64,000 nt of DNA from Alistipes sp. (GTDB taxonomy: Bacteria; Bacteroidota; Bacteroidia; Bacteroidales; Rikenellaceae), in NCBI GenBank assembly GCA_017547175.1, contig JAFYQI010000008.1:248001-312000 (forward strand), written 5' to 3'. The position numbers were made by a program, and so were the translations under genes. The notes beneath the pieces were generated by a model. It had not been told where the DNA came from, ran no database searches, and saw nothing but the letters and a program-made list of their open reading frames with translations. Below are positions 16,912-26,847 of this stretch, one piece after another (position 1 is the first letter of the stretch; each line of letters opens with the position of its first letter).

Positions 16912-19065
16912 CTAATCCTCGTCCTCGTCGGTGTAAGCCTTGAGGAGTTTATCCTGTACGTCAGCAGGCACCTGCTCGTACGAAGCGAACTTCATCGAAT
17001 AGGTTGCCGAACCCGACGTCAGCGACGACAAGGTCGTCGAGTAGCGATAGAGTTCAGCCAGAGGCACCGTAGCATTCAGGCGATCGAAGCCCTTATCCGA
17101 CTCCATACCCAGAATCATGGCGCGGCGGTTCTGCAGATCCGACATCACCGAACCCATATACTCACTCGGAACGAGTACCTCTACATTATAGATCGGCTCC
17201 ATAATCTTCGGACCGGCGTTGCGGAAGGCCTCCTTGAAGGCGTTACGAGCAGCCAGCTTAAACGAGATTTCATTCGAATCTACCGGGTGCATCTTACCGT
17301 CGTAGATCACAACGCGGATATCGCGCGCATACGAACCAGTCAACGGGCCCTGATCCATCTTCTCCATCACACCCTTCAGGATGGCGGGCATAAAGCGTGC
17401 ATCGATTGCACCACCTACGATGGCCGAATAGAACTGGAGTTTACCACCCCATGCGAGGTCATACTCCTCCTTATTCTTGATATTTACAACCAACTCACCC
17501 TTACCGGCCTTATAGCTCTTCGGCTCGGGCATACCCTCGTAATAGGGCTCAATCACCATGTGAACCTCACCGAACTGACCGGCACCACCCGACTGTTTCT
17601 TGTGGCGATAGTCAGCCTGAGCGACCTTCGTAATGGTCTCACGATAGGGGATCTTCGGAGCGATATAGTCGTAAACGATCTTATTCTCTGCCTGGATGCG
17701 CGAGCGAAGGATGTTCAGGTGGTGCTCACCCTGACCCTGGATGATGGTCTGCTTCAACTCCTTCGAGTAGTCTACCAAAATCGTGGGATCCTCGTTCTTG
17801 GCATCGTTCAGAATCTTACCCAACTTCTCCTCATCCGACTGCTCCTTGCACTTGATGGCGGCTCGGTAGCGCGGCTCGGGGAATACAATCGGCTCAACCG
17901 TTACCGGAGTAGCGGGAGCTGCCAGCGTATCGTTGGCCTTCGTACCCTTCAGTTTCACAGTGCAACCGATATCACCGGCCGAAAGTTCGGTAACCTTCAC
18001 GCGGTTCTTGCCGGCAACAGCAAAAATCTGCGAAATCTTCTCCTTATTCTGCGTACGGGTGTTCACCACCTCGGCGCCCTCGGTAATCTTACCACGAACA
18101 ACGCGGAAGTAGGTAATCTCACCGATGTGCTGCTCAACCTGGCTCTTAAATACGAATGCCACAGCGGGAGCTGCATCGTCGGCCACGATCTCCGAACCGT
18201 CGGTAGCGAGGAATGCGGGAGCCTTCAGCGGGCCGGGAGCCACGTTGATGATAAACTCCATCAGACGCTTCGTACCGATATCACGCTTACCACTTGCGCA
18301 GAAAATCGGCATCACCTCGCGGTTAGCAACACCAATCTTCAGACCTGCACGGATGTCGTCCTGCGTCAGGGTGCCCTTCTCGAAGTAGAGCTCCATAAGA
18401 GCCTCATCGTGCTCAGCAGCCATCTCAACCAGCTCACGGTTCAACTCCAGAGCCTTATCCATCTCCTCAGCGGGAATCTCAAGCTCCTCGCGGTGGCCGT
18501 CATGATCCTTGAAGCGGTACATCTTCATCAACAATACGTCGATAAAGGCGTTGAACTCCGTACCCTGATTTACGGGATACTGTACGATTACGGGCTTCAC
18601 GCGCGATGCAGCTTTGATCGACTCAAATGCGGCCTCGAAATTGGCCTTGTCGCTATCGAGTTGGTTGATCACACCGATTACCGGCTTATTCAACATACGC
18701 GCATAGCGGGCCTGAATCTCGCTACCTACCTCCCAGCCGTTGGCGGCATTGAAGCAGAAAACACCCACGTCACCAACCTTGAAGGCCGAGAATAGGCTTC
18801 CGCAGAAATCGTCCGAACCCGGGCAGTCGATGATATTGAGCTTACGCTCCATAAATTCGGTGAAAAGGATGGTCGAATAGATCGAGCGTTTGTATTCATG
18901 CTCGATATCCGTATTGTCCGAGAGCGTGTTGTTCGTCTCAATACTACCCCTGCGGTCGATCACTTTACCTTCATAAGCCATCGCTTCGGCAAGGGTAGTT
19001 TTTCCCGAGCCGGGGGCACCAATCAGAACAATGTTCTTAATCTCTTTTGCTGAATAGTTTTTCAT
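16912..19065 (-). CDS. EF-G-like translational GTPase (EF-G2 type)
   Basis: A 717-residue paralogue of elongation factor G with the complete five-domain length. The P-loop is GAPGSGKTT (16-24) instead of the GHxDxGKTT usual in EF-G. The G3 motif is DCPGSDDF at 80-87, where the usual DTPGHVDF histidine is Ser84. G4 is NQLD instead of NKMD. The EF-G C-terminal domain motif SYARDIRVVIYDGKMHPVDS is seen. These features place it with the second-type EF-G proteins (for example EF-G-2 of Thermus), whose exact role is unsettled. It stands alone, upstream of and convergent with argH. It is unlikely to be the main EF-G, which normally sits in the str operon. Confidence 0.87.
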   Translation of the reverse strand: MKNYSAKEIKNIVLIGAPGSGKTTLAEAMAYEGKVIDRRGSIETNNTLSDNTDIEHEYKRSIYSTILFTEFMERKLNIIDCPGSDDFCGSLFSAFKVGDVGVFCFNAANGWEVGSEIQARYARMLNKPVIGVINQLDSDKANFEAAFESIKAASRVKPVIVQYPVNQGTEFNAFIDVLLMKMYRFKDHDGHREELEIPAEEMDKALELNRELVEMAAEHDEALMELYFEKGTLTQDDIRAGLKIGVANREVMPIFCASGKRDIGTKRLMEFIINVAPGPLKAPAFLATDGSEIVADDAAPAVAFVFKSQVEQHIGEITYFRVVRGKITEGAEVVNTRTQNKEKISQIFAVAGKNRVKVTELSAGDIGCTVKLKGTKANDTLAAPATPVTVEPIVFPEPRYRAAIKCKEQSDEEKLGKILNDAKNEDPTILVDYSKELKQTIIQGQGEHHLNILRSRIQAENKIVYDYIAPKIPYRETITKVAQADYRHKKQSGGAGQFGEVHMVIEPYYEGMPEPKSYKAGKGELVVNIKNKEEYDLAWGGKLQFYSAIVGGAIDARFMPAILKGVMEKMDQGPLTGSYARDIRVVIYDGKMHPVDSNEISFKLAARNAFKEAFRNAGPKIMEPIYNVEVLVPSEYMGSVMSDLQNRRAMILGMESDKGFDRLNATVPLAELYRYSTTLSSLTSGSATYSMKFASYEQVPADVQDKLLKAYTDEDED

Positions 19066-19147
19066 ATAGATTCGTTTTTAGGTTTTCGGTAAAAGTTTTA
19101 CGGAGTATAAAATTACAAAAAAATCGACAAAAGCAAGCCATAAACGC

Positions 19148-19177
19148 AAAAAATCGCCTCGGTTGAGGCGATTTTTT
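19148..19177 (-). terminator. Terminator downstream of pepP
   Basis: AATCGCCTC and GAGGCGATT form a perfect stem around loop GGTT, flanked by A and T runs on both sides. It lies 31 bases beyond the aminopeptidase stop on the minus strand. Confidence 0.92.
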
Positions 19178-19208
19178 ACCAAAACAGAGCTCAATAGCCG
19201 ATATATCG

Positions 19209-20606
19209 CTAATCGCGGCCGACGGTCGCTTCCAACTCTTCGACCGTCACCGGGATCTTTTTATCGCCGCCAATCATGCGATTACCGGCCTCGGTAACGA
19301 GCAGGTCATCTTCGATACGAATACCACCAAATTCATAATAGTCGACAAGACGATCATAATCGACAATGCCCTTATATTTACCCTCGGCCTTGCATTTTTC
19401 GATCAAAGCCGGAATAAAATACAGACCCGGCTCGTCGGTGAGCACCGTACCCGGCTCCAGGCGCCACGTTGCGCGGTGGATACAGGTAGCCGAACGTGCC
19501 GCCCGATCGGCAATCGACGAGAAGTCAAACGAGCGTTCGCCCATCGCCTCGCAATCGTGTACATCCATACCCAAACCGTGGCCCAAGCCGTGCGGCATGA
19601 GCATCGTCATCGCTCCGGCAGCCACTGCATCTTCGGCCGTACCATGCATCAGGCCCAACTCGATCAACCCTTCGGCAAGCGTCAGGTAAGAGGCGTGATG
19701 CACCTCGGTGTACATCATGTGAGGAGCAACCAATTTGGCCACTTCGTCGTGAGCCTTCAATACTATATTATATATATCGCGCTGCTTATCGCTGAATTTA
19801 CCGCTTACAGGGTAGGTACGCGTATGGTCCGAGCAGTAGCCACTCAAGGTTTCGCCACCACCATCGACCAACAATAGACGTCCGACCTCCAACACACCGT
19901 CACAATTCAGGTTGTGAAGCGTTTCACCATGTTGCGATACGATCGTCGGGAACGACACGCCTTGGCCATGCGCCTTTACAATACCCTCTACCGCTCCTGC
20001 GATCTCACGTTCCACAACTCCCGGACGGCACATCTTCATCGCCAACGTATGCATGGCATAGCCCAACTCGAAAGCCTTCTCCATCTCGACAATCTCCTCG
20101 GCCGACTTTTTCTCACGCATTTCGGCCACAGCCATCATCAGATCAACCGACTTATAATCATGTAACTTGACAGGTACGTAGCCCAACAAATCCATCAACT
20201 GCAGTTTGGTCTCTCCACGATAGGGAGGCAGATAATGGATCTTTCGACCCAGACGAATCGCCGCGGCCAGATGACCGGCAAGCGTAGCAAAGGGGTAGCA
20301 CTTCTCAACCCCGACCTCGGCACCCATTTCGCGCAACGTGGGTTGTGGACCTGTCCAGATGATATCCTCTACCGTAAAATCGTCGCCATAGAGCGCAGCC
20401 TCACCCGTCTCGGCGTCCAAAAGGCCCATCAACGTCGGTGTATTGAGTCCGAAATAGTAACGGAAAGTTGAGTCCTGGCGGAAATAGTAGGCGTTATTAG
20501 GATAGTTATTGGGCGAGAAGGTATTACCGGGCAGCAAGATCAAACCTGTACTGATCTTCTCGCAAAGCGTCTTACGACGCGCCATGTAGGTCGAAGGGGC
20601 AAACAT
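19209..20606 (-). CDS. pepP: Xaa-Pro aminopeptidase (M24B)
   Basis: A 465-residue metallo-aminopeptidase that releases N-terminal residues preceding proline. The N-terminal creatinase-like domain (RYYFGLNTPTLMGLLD) precedes the pita-bread catalytic domain. Metal ligands are seen in LLLVDGGGE, SDHTRTYP, PHGLGHGLGMDVHD, DEPGLYFIP and GGIRIEDDLLVT, so the dinuclear site is complete. There is no signal peptide, so it is cytoplasmic. A -7 element on the minus strand at 20637-20630 precedes the chosen ATG by 23 bases and supports this start. The gene stands as its own transcription unit with a terminator. Confidence 0.95.
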   Translation of the reverse strand: MFAPSTYMARRKTLCEKISTGLILLPGNTFSPNNYPNNAYYFRQDSTFRYYFGLNTPTLMGLLDAETGEAALYGDDFTVEDIIWTGPQPTLREMGAEVGVEKCYPFATLAGHLAAAIRLGRKIHYLPPYRGETKLQLMDLLGYVPVKLHDYKSVDLMMAVAEMREKKSAEEIVEMEKAFELGYAMHTLAMKMCRPGVVEREIAGAVEGIVKAHGQGVSFPTIVSQHGETLHNLNCDGVLEVGRLLLVDGGGETLSGYCSDHTRTYPVSGKFSDKQRDIYNIVLKAHDEVAKLVAPHMMYTEVHHASYLTLAEGLIELGLMHGTAEDAVAAGAMTMLMPHGLGHGLGMDVHDCEAMGERSFDFSSIADRAARSATCIHRATWRLEPGTVLTDEPGLYFIPALIEKCKAEGKYKGIVDYDRLVDYYEFGGIRIEDDLLVTEAGNRMIGGDKKIPVTVEELEATVGRD

Positions 20607-20629
20607 AATTTTCAGTTTTACGATTTTCT

Positions 20630-20637
20630 CAAAGGTA
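20630..20637 (-). promoter_or_regulatory. -7 element upstream of pepP
   Basis: On the minus strand this reads TACCTTTG, matching TAnnTTTG. No TTTG is present at the expected -33 position. Confidence 0.5.
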
Positions 20638-20715
20638 GTAAATTATTTTGATTTTCCGATACCCGATAACCCATTTTCGGCCATCAGGTATTCGGCATCA
20701 GGCATCGAATAGGGG

Positions 20716-21960
20716 TTACTCCGCAGGGACAAATTTATAAAGTTGATCGCCACGACGAATCAGTTCCGTAGTACGGATAGCACATAACTGACCCTGTTCG
20801 ACGCAACGCGTAACCTCACCTTCGGGGCCATGCAGTTCCTCACACTTCTGCTCCACAACGCCGGTCGTCGGACCCAGGAAGAAGATATCCTCCGTCACCT
20901 CTAACGGAGCTGCTTCGACCAACACTTCTGCCACCGAGATCTTCTTGTAGAAGTTAACCACCTTGCCGACATAGACCTTACGACGCGTGGCTGCCGAGCC
21001 GTAGTGTTCGCTGTGTTCAGCCACCGGTCGACCGGCATAGTAACCCTCCCAGAAACCACGGTTGAAGACCTCAGCCAAACGCTCCTTCAACGCTGCAGCC
21101 GACGTGGGGTTGTACGCTCCGCTCTCCATCAGGCGCAATGCACGATCGTAGCTCTCCACCACGCGCTTAACATATTCGGCGCCACGAGCTCGCCCCTCGA
21201 TCTTAAGCACCTTGACTCCACTGGCGATAAAACGATCCAGAAAATCGATCGTGCAAAGATCTTTTGGCGAAAGGACATAACGCCCATCAATATCGAGTTC
21301 GGCGCCCGTCTCTTTGTCGCGGACCGTATATTTGCGACGACACAACTGACGGCAAGCGCCACGGTTGGCCGAACAGTTTGTCTCATAGAGCGATAGGTAA
21401 CACTTACCCGAAATTGACATACAAAGGGCACCATGGGCAAACATCTCAATCTCGACCAGCTCCCCTTTCGGGCCACGGATATCGTTTTCGATGATCTCAC
21501 GATGAATCTGCGCCACCTGTTCCAACGTCAACTCACGTGCCAAGACCACCGTATCGGCCCACTGCGAGAAGAATTTGACCGCTTCGGAGTTCGAGATATT
21601 GCTTTGAGTCGAGATGTGCACCTCCTGGCCGATACGACGGGCATAAAGGATAGCAGCCATATCGGTTGCGATAATGGCATCAACCCCCTCGCGACGAGCT
21701 CGGTCAATGACCTCCTGCATCGTCTTCAGCTCATCTTCATAGACTACCGTATTGACCGTAAGATAGGCCTTCACTCCGGCGGCATGGGCTGTAGCGACGA
21801 TCTTTGCGAGGTCGTCGAGTGTAAAGTTAGCGGCCGAAGCCGAACGCATATTGAGTTTCCCGACCCCGAAATAGACCGAGTCGGCACCCGCCTCTATGGC
21901 GGCTGAAAGGGCCTCGTAAGAGCCCACCGGAGCCATCAGTTCAATGTCGCTACGCTTCAT
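20716..21960 (-). CDS. Peptidase U32 family protein (TrhP/RlhA-like)
   Basis: A 414-residue U32 protein. The family signature EMFAHGALCMSISGKCYLS fits the PROSITE pattern, and further cysteines follow (NCSANRGACRQLCRR), as in members that carry an Fe-S cluster. In E. coli the two characterised relatives, TrhP and RlhA, are needed for hydroxylation of uridine-34 in tRNA and of a cytidine in 23S rRNA; protease activity is doubtful for most of the family. The length is near that of TrhP. I use the ATG at 21960, which begins with the conserved IELMAPVGSYEALSAAIEAG; the frame extends six codons further. It lies 58 bases after the prenyl synthase on the same strand. Confidence 0.88.
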   Translation of the reverse strand: MKRSDIELMAPVGSYEALSAAIEAGADSVYFGVGKLNMRSASAANFTLDDLAKIVATAHAAGVKAYLTVNTVVYEDELKTMQEVIDRARREGVDAIIATDMAAILYARRIGQEVHISTQSNISNSEAVKFFSQWADTVVLARELTLEQVAQIHREIIENDIRGPKGELVEIEMFAHGALCMSISGKCYLSLYETNCSANRGACRQLCRRKYTVRDKETGAELDIDGRYVLSPKDLCTIDFLDRFIASGVKVLKIEGRARGAEYVKRVVESYDRALRLMESGAYNPTSAAALKERLAEVFNRGFWEGYYAGRPVAEHSEHYGSAATRRKVYVGKVVNFYKKISVAEVLVEAAPLEVTEDIFFLGPTTGVVEQKCEELHGPEGEVTRCVEQGQLCAIRTTELIRRGDQLYKFVPAE

Positions 21961-22018
21961 TGAATATCCAAAATTCAAAAATTCAAACTATATTTCCTTT
22001 ACGTGTAACCTCCCGAGA

Positions 22019-22990
22019 CTACTTATTACGTCCCATGAGGCTCTTGGCATACTCGCGCAACGAATCCACGCGAGTCGGATCGCACTTGAGCGTATCGAGT
22101 TGCGATAAGGCACGCTCGAAGCGTACGGCGATCTGTTGCTGGGTCAGATGTGGTACATCTAAGGCATCGTACACCGCTTTGACGCGAGCAATCTTCTCTT
22201 CGTCGGAGAGACTCGAATTGAGGTGAGTCGAACGCAAGATCTCGCGCTGCGACTCATCGGCTCGGCTCATGGCAGTTATCATCAAGTAGGTCTTTTTACC
22301 CTCCAAAATATCACCACCGATTGCCTTACCCAAGCGCTCGTCTCCATAGCTATCGAGCAGATCATCCTGCAACTGGAAAGCCAGACCAAGTTCGATGGCA
22401 AAACGACGCAGAGCCTTGCAATCCTCCTCCGAGGCGCCGCCCAACATAGCTCCGATCACTACTGCACCGGCCAACAGCACAGATGTCTTCAGCTCAATCA
22501 TACGCATATACTCGACGACCGAAACCTTCTGCTTGGTCTCGAAATCCATATCATACTGCTGACCCTCACACACCTCGATTGCCGTTTCCGAGAAGACCGA
22601 AAGCACCGCCTGCAGATTTTGCGTCTGCGTACGGCCCAAAAATTGATAGGCCGAAATCATCATGGCATCACCCGAAAGGATGGCGACATTTTTACCCCAT
22701 TTGGCATATACCGAAGGCTTACCACGACGCAACAGTGCATTGTCCATGATATCGTCATGCAACAACGTAAAGTTATGGAAAATCTCAACGGCAGCAGCAG
22801 CCGGAAGGGCTCGTTCGCAATCATCCGCAAAGAGCGAATAGGAGAGCATGAGCAGCACGGGGCGCAGACGTTTGCCTCCTCCCTGCATCGAATACGTAAT
22901 CGGCGTATAAAGCAATTCCGGCTCGGCCGGCATATCAATTTGCGCCAGGTAGTTCTCAACCTGACCGAGTAATTTTTCAGCGTGTCGCAT
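22019..22990 (-). CDS. Polyprenyl (farnesyl/geranylgeranyl-type) diphosphate synthase
   Basis: A 323-residue trans-isoprenyl diphosphate synthase that condenses isopentenyl diphosphate onto allylic diphosphates. Both aspartate-rich motifs are present: DDIMD at 79-83 followed by RRGKPSVY, and QDDLLDSYGD later. Two bulky residues sit before the first motif (FTLLHDD), which influences chain length, but I cannot name the product. The frame stays open to 23029, but a -7 element at 23034-23027 on this strand would place the transcript start near 23020, which supports the ATG at 22990. It is divergent from the ROK kinase gene. Confidence 0.92.
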   Translation of the reverse strand: MRHAEKLLGQVENYLAQIDMPAEPELLYTPITYSMQGGGKRLRPVLLMLSYSLFADDCERALPAAAAVEIFHNFTLLHDDIMDNALLRRGKPSVYAKWGKNVAILSGDAMMISAYQFLGRTQTQNLQAVLSVFSETAIEVCEGQQYDMDFETKQKVSVVEYMRMIELKTSVLLAGAVVIGAMLGGASEEDCKALRRFAIELGLAFQLQDDLLDSYGDERLGKAIGGDILEGKKTYLMITAMSRADESQREILRSTHLNSSLSDEEKIARVKAVYDALDVPHLTQQQIAVRFERALSQLDTLKCDPTRVDSLREYAKSLMGRNK

Positions 22991-23026
22991 CGTCCTAAAA
23001 AGCCATATAAAGGTTGAATTATGACC

Positions 23027-23034
23027 CAAAATTA
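23027..23034 (-). promoter_or_regulatory. -7 element upstream of the prenyl synthase
   Basis: Read on the minus strand this is TAATTTTG, fitting TAnnTTTG, 37 bases before the chosen ATG. The -33 position has no TTTG. It lies back to back with the ROK promoter. Confidence 0.5.
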
Positions 23035-23043
23035 CGAAAAATC

Positions 23044-23074
23044 TTTGTTCCTGCCGAATTTTACCGTAACTTTG
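23044..23074 (+). promoter_or_regulatory. Bacteroidota promoter of the ROK kinase gene
   Basis: TTTG (23044-23047), 19 bases, then TAACTTTG (23067-23074): an exact match to TTTG-N19-TAnnTTTG. The ATG follows 34 bases after the -7 element. Confidence 0.85.
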
Positions 23075-23108
23075 GTGTCAGAAATATACATAAACATTGC
23101 AAAAATTC

Positions 23109-24107
23109 ATGAAAAAACTTGCTATAGGTATCGACATCGGTGGCATTAACACCGCTTTTGGCCTTGTAGACGAACAGGGCGAACTTTACGCCGAATCAGT
23201 CATCTCGACCCGCAAATATCCCTATCTCGAGGACTACCCGACCTATGTCAATGATCTGTGCCAGGCTTTGCGCACGATGATCGAGGGCATTTCGTTCGAG
23301 TTTGAGTTGGTCGGCATCGGTATCGGTGCTCCCAACGCCAACATCTATTCGGGTCTGATCGAGCAACCTGCCAACTTGTGGAAATTCCGCGACGAGGAGA
23401 TCAATCGCGATGAGAAACGCCGCTTCTATCCGTTGGCCGAAGATATTTCGAAGCAATTCGGAGGCGTGAAAGTCCTCATCACGAATGATGCCAACGCCGC
23501 CACAATCGGCGAGATGGTCTACGGCAACGCCAAGGGAATGAAGGATTTTATCATGATCACCCTCGGTACGGGCCTTGGCTCGGGATTTGTAGCCAATGGC
23601 GAGATAATCTACGGTCACGATGGTTTTGCCGGTGAGTTCGGCCATGTGATCGTCGAGCGTGGAGGTCGCGTATGCGGATGCGGTCGCAAAGGATGCCTCG
23701 AGACCTACGTTTCGGCTACAGGTATCAAGCGTACGGCGTTCGAGTTGATGGCCACGATGAACGACCGCAGCAAATTGCGCGAGATTCCCTTTGCCGAGTT
23801 CGATGCTGCGATGATTTCGGCTGCAGCTGAGGAGGGCGACCCGATTGCTCAAGAGTGCTTCCGCTTCACAGGCGAGATGTTGGGCCGAGCACTGGCTGAC
23901 GCCGTGACGGTCACCTCTCCCGAAGCGATCTTCCTCTTCGGCGGTTTGGCTAAGGCCGGCAAACTGCTCTTCGAGCCTACGCAGCAGTATATGGAGGAGA
24001 ATATGCTCTTCGCATACAAGAACAAAGTCAAGCTGTTACCGAGTGGCATTCAGGGCAAAAATGCAGCTATCCTGGGTGCATCGGCACTGATTTGGCAACA
24101 AGCATAA
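23109..24107 (+). CDS. ROK-family sugar kinase (glucokinase-like)
   Basis: A 332-residue ROK kinase that phosphorylates a hexose, most likely glucose or a related sugar. The phosphate loop AIGIDIGGINTAFGLVD is at the N-terminus, ITLGTGLGSGFVANGEI is the second ATP motif, and FGHVIVERGGRVCGCGRK followed by GCLE carries the ROK zinc-binding His-Cys-Cys-Cys pattern. No DNA-binding domain is present, so this is a kinase and not a ROK repressor. I chose the ATG at 23109 (KKLAIGID) over 23097. It is the first gene of a plus-strand run and has its own consensus promoter. Confidence 0.93.
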   Translation: MKKLAIGIDIGGINTAFGLVDEQGELYAESVISTRKYPYLEDYPTYVNDLCQALRTMIEGISFEFELVGIGIGAPNANIYSGLIEQPANLWKFRDEEINRDEKRRFYPLAEDISKQFGGVKVLITNDANAATIGEMVYGNAKGMKDFIMITLGTGLGSGFVANGEIIYGHDGFAGEFGHVIVERGGRVCGCGRKGCLETYVSATGIKRTAFELMATMNDRSKLREIPFAEFDAAMISAAAEEGDPIAQECFRFTGEMLGRALADAVTVTSPEAIFLFGGLAKAGKLLFEPTQQYMEENMLFAYKNKVKLLPSGIQGKNAAILGASALIWQQA

Positions 24108-24122
24108 GCCTTTTCGTCATAT

Positions 24123-24905
24123 ATGGGTCTTCTGGAAGCCATCCTGCTCGGTATCGTGCAGGGTATTACCGAATTTTTGCCTGTATCTTCAAGCGGGCAC
24201 CTGCAAATCGCCAAAGAGCTGCTGGGTGTCCAACTGGAGAACAACATCACATTCGACGTAACCTTACATGCCGCCACCGTGCTTAGTACCATGGTGGTAC
24301 TTTGGCGTGAGTTATGGCGATTGCTGAAGGGGTGTTTATCGCGACGTTTCAACGAAGAACAGGCCTATGTAATCAAGGTAGTTCTGTCGATGATACCGGC
24401 CGGCATAGTCGGAATTCTGTTTGCAGACCCCATCGAAAGGCTCTTCTCGTCACTTTGGTTCGTAGGACTCATGCTGTTGCTGACAGCAAGTCTGCTGACC
24501 TTTGCCTACTATGCCAAGCCGCGCAAAAAGTCGGAGATCTCTTATCGCGACGCCTTTGTGATTGGTCTAGCACAGGCCGCTGCCACCCTGCCGGGTCTTT
24601 CTCGTTCCGGTTCGACAATCGCCACGGGATTGTTGCTCGGTGACGAGAAATCAGCCGTAGCCAACTTCTCGTTCATCATGGTCATCCCCGTCATCCTGGG
24701 CAAGATGTTACTCGATCTGCTCTCGGGCGAGATGGCAGCCATGACCATTTCAAACGAGGTGCTCATCAGCGGATTCTTGGCCGCTTTCATTTCGGGCGCA
24801 TTGGCTTGTAAATTTATGATCGAGATCGTCAAACGCGGCAAATTGATCTGGTTTGCGCTCTATTGCGCCCTGGCCGGAGCAGTCTGCCTAATCGGAACGC
24901 TCTAA
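24123..24905 (+). CDS. uppP: Undecaprenyl-diphosphatase
   Basis: A 260-residue multi-spanning membrane phosphatase (BacA family) that recycles undecaprenyl diphosphate for peptidoglycan and O-antigen synthesis. The two active-site regions are visible: [14 protein letters not shown] near residues 14-27 and [17 protein letters not shown] in the middle. Several hydrophobic segments follow. It begins 15 bases after the kinase stop. The prenyl synthase lies just across the divergent promoter, so carrier-lipid functions are near each other. Confidence 0.95.
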   Translation: MGLLEAILLGIVQGITEFLPVSSSGHLQIAKELLGVQLENNITFDVTLHAATVLSTMVVLWRELWRLLKGCLSRRFNEEQAYVIKVVLSMIPAGIVGILFADPIERLFSSLWFVGLMLLLTASLLTFAYYAKPRKKSEISYRDAFVIGLAQAAATLPGLSRSGSTIATGLLLGDEKSAVANFSFIMVIPVILGKMLLDLLSGEMAAMTISNEVLISGFLAAFISGALACKFMIEIVKRGKLIWFALYCALAGAVCLIGTL

Positions 24906-24921
24906 TAGCACCCCTTACAAG

Positions 24922-25638
24922 ATGACAGAGACAAAGGAGTTGAACGGGTTGAACTTCGAGGATGGCTATATCGCCGTCATCGACAAACCCCTTTATTGGA
25001 CATCTGCCGACGTCGTACGCAAAATCAAATATGCGCTGCGCCGTTGTGGCTATCGCAAAATCAAAGTAGGCCATGCAGGCACGCTGGATCCGCTTGCATC
25101 GGGTATTCTGATCGTCTGCATCGGACGAGCCACCAAGATGGTTGATGCGCTACAGGCCGAAGAGAAAGAGTATGTTGCCGGAGTTCGTTTGGGAGCTTCG
25201 ACGCCCAGCTACGACCGCGAACATACCATTGACCACACCTATCCTTGGCGACACATCACGCGCAAACACCTTGAAGAGGCGCTCATTCGATTGACGGGTG
25301 AACGACTCCAATCACCGCCACTCTATTCAGCAAAAAAAGTAGAGGGGTTACGCGCTTACGAAATTGCCCGAGCAGGCGAAAGCGTAGAGCTCAAGCAGTC
25401 GCTGATCCACATCTACGAGATGAATATCAACCACTTCGAAGATCGCGATTTAGAGTTACATGTCCGTTGTAGCCGAGGCACCTACATCCGTTCGTTGGCC
25501 GCCGAAATCGGCGCCGAGGTGGCCAGCGGAGCCTTCCTCACCTCGCTATGCCGCACCCGCAGCGGTGGTTTTACACTTGACCAAGCGTGGAAATTGAAAG
25601 ATTTTTTAGAAAAATTACAAATTCTTGAAACAAAATAG
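24922..25638 (+). CDS. truB: tRNA pseudouridine-55 synthase
   Basis: A 238-residue TruB that isomerises U55 in the T-arm of tRNAs. The catalytic motif HAGTLDPLASGIL gives Asp56. The family motifs RLTGERLQSPPLYSAKKVEG and VRCSRGTYIRSLA are present. It lacks the C-terminal PUA domain of E. coli TruB, as is common for shorter versions. It begins 16 bases after uppP and is followed by queA, another tRNA modification gene. Confidence 0.94.
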   Translation: MTETKELNGLNFEDGYIAVIDKPLYWTSADVVRKIKYALRRCGYRKIKVGHAGTLDPLASGILIVCIGRATKMVDALQAEEKEYVAGVRLGASTPSYDREHTIDHTYPWRHITRKHLEEALIRLTGERLQSPPLYSAKKVEGLRAYEIARAGESVELKQSLIHIYEMNINHFEDRDLELHVRCSRGTYIRSLAAEIGAEVASGAFLTSLCRTRSGGFTLDQAWKLKDFLEKLQILETK

Positions 25639-25690
25639 CCGTTTTTGCGTATTGTGTTAGATTGTTTTAACCTCAAAGACCGGTTAATTT

Positions 25691-26737
25691 ATGAAATTAT
25701 CACAATACGGATACGACTTTACGCCCGACATGGCGCAATATCCGACCATCAACCGTGACGATTCGCGGCTGATGGTCGTTCATCGTTCTACGGGTGAGAT
25801 CGAGCACCGCATCTTCAAAGATATTCTCGAGTATTTCGACGAAGAGGATCTTTTTGTATTCAACGACACGAAGGTTTTTCCGGCCCGTCTGTACGGCAAC
25901 AAGGAGAAGACCGGCGCCGAGATCGAGATTTTCCTGCTCCGCGAGTTAAATCGCGATCTTCGCCTATGGGATGTATTAGTCGATCCGGCCCGCAAGATCC
26001 GCATCGGCAACAAACTCTATTTTGGAGATGACGACTTGCTGGTAGCCGAGGTGATCGACAACACCACCTCGCGAGGCCGCACGTTGCGCTTCCTCTTCGA
26101 CGGTTCGTACGAAGAGTTTAAGCAGGCACTTTTTGCCCTGGGTGAGACGCCCCTGCCTCGCTGGATCCGCGAAAAGGTCGAGCCCGAAGACGCTGAGCGT
26201 TATCAGACGATTTTCGCATCAAAGGAGGGCGCTGTTGCCGCTCCGACAGCCGGCATGCACTTCTCGAAGCACCTGCTGAAGCGCATGGAGATCAAGGGCG
26301 TAGAGCGCGCTTTCCTCACGCTGCACGTCGGTCTGGGTAATTTCCGCACGGTTGACGTCGAGGATCTCTCGAAGCACAAGATGGACTCCGAGCAATTCTT
26401 TGTTCCCGCCGAAACAGCTCAGGCCGTCAACGCCACGAAACAGGCAGGCCACAAGGTGTTGTCGGTCGGCACAACCGTGATGCGCACCCTCGAAACAGTC
26501 ACATCAACCAAGGGTTTGATCAAAGCCGATGAGGGATGGACCAACAAATTCATCTTTGCCCCCTATGATTTCAATGTAGCCGATGCCTTGGTTTCGAACT
26601 TTCACCTCCCCTACTCAACGCAGTTGATGATGGTAGCCGCTTTTGGCGGATACGACCTGGTGATGAAGGCCTACGAAGAGGCACATCGAGAGGGTTACCG
26701 TTTCGGCACCTATGGTGACGCAATGCTAATTTTGTAA
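25691..26737 (+). CDS. queA: S-adenosylmethionine:tRNA ribosyltransferase-isomerase
   Basis: A 348-residue QueA that transfers and isomerises the ribosyl group of SAM onto preQ1 at position 34 of tRNA, giving epoxyqueuosine. Conserved segments include [11 protein letters not shown] at the start, [25 protein letters not shown] and [10 protein letters not shown], which are typical of the whole family. The length is full. It lies 52 bases downstream of truB. No tgt or queF gene is in the window. Confidence 0.95.
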   Translation: MKLSQYGYDFTPDMAQYPTINRDDSRLMVVHRSTGEIEHRIFKDILEYFDEEDLFVFNDTKVFPARLYGNKEKTGAEIEIFLLRELNRDLRLWDVLVDPARKIRIGNKLYFGDDDLLVAEVIDNTTSRGRTLRFLFDGSYEEFKQALFALGETPLPRWIREKVEPEDAERYQTIFASKEGAVAAPTAGMHFSKHLLKRMEIKGVERAFLTLHVGLGNFRTVDVEDLSKHKMDSEQFFVPAETAQAVNATKQAGHKVLSVGTTVMRTLETVTSTKGLIKADEGWTNKFIFAPYDFNVADALVSNFHLPYSTQLMMVAAFGGYDLVMKAYEEAHREGYRFGTYGDAMLIL

Positions 26738-26818
26738 TCCACGGCCCGAAAAGTCCGCCACATCGTGTTTTTAACCGTCGTGACGGGTAAAACGGGGCAC
26801 TTTTTCGGATTTTTTCAC

Positions 26819-26826
26819 TATCTTTG
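26819..26826 (+). promoter_or_regulatory. -7 element upstream of the GT5-like gene
   Basis: TATCTTTG lies 21 bases before the ATG at 26848. A T-rich stretch precedes it, but the spacing to any TTTG-like -33 is poor. Confidence 0.6.
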
Positions 26827-26847
26827 CACTTGTAAAAGCAACACAAT

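Noticed and set aside
17287..18795. A 502-codon open frame on the plus strand opposite the EF-G-like gene
   Set aside because: Antisense to a well-supported gene, with His/Leu/Thr-rich translation typical of a shadow frame.
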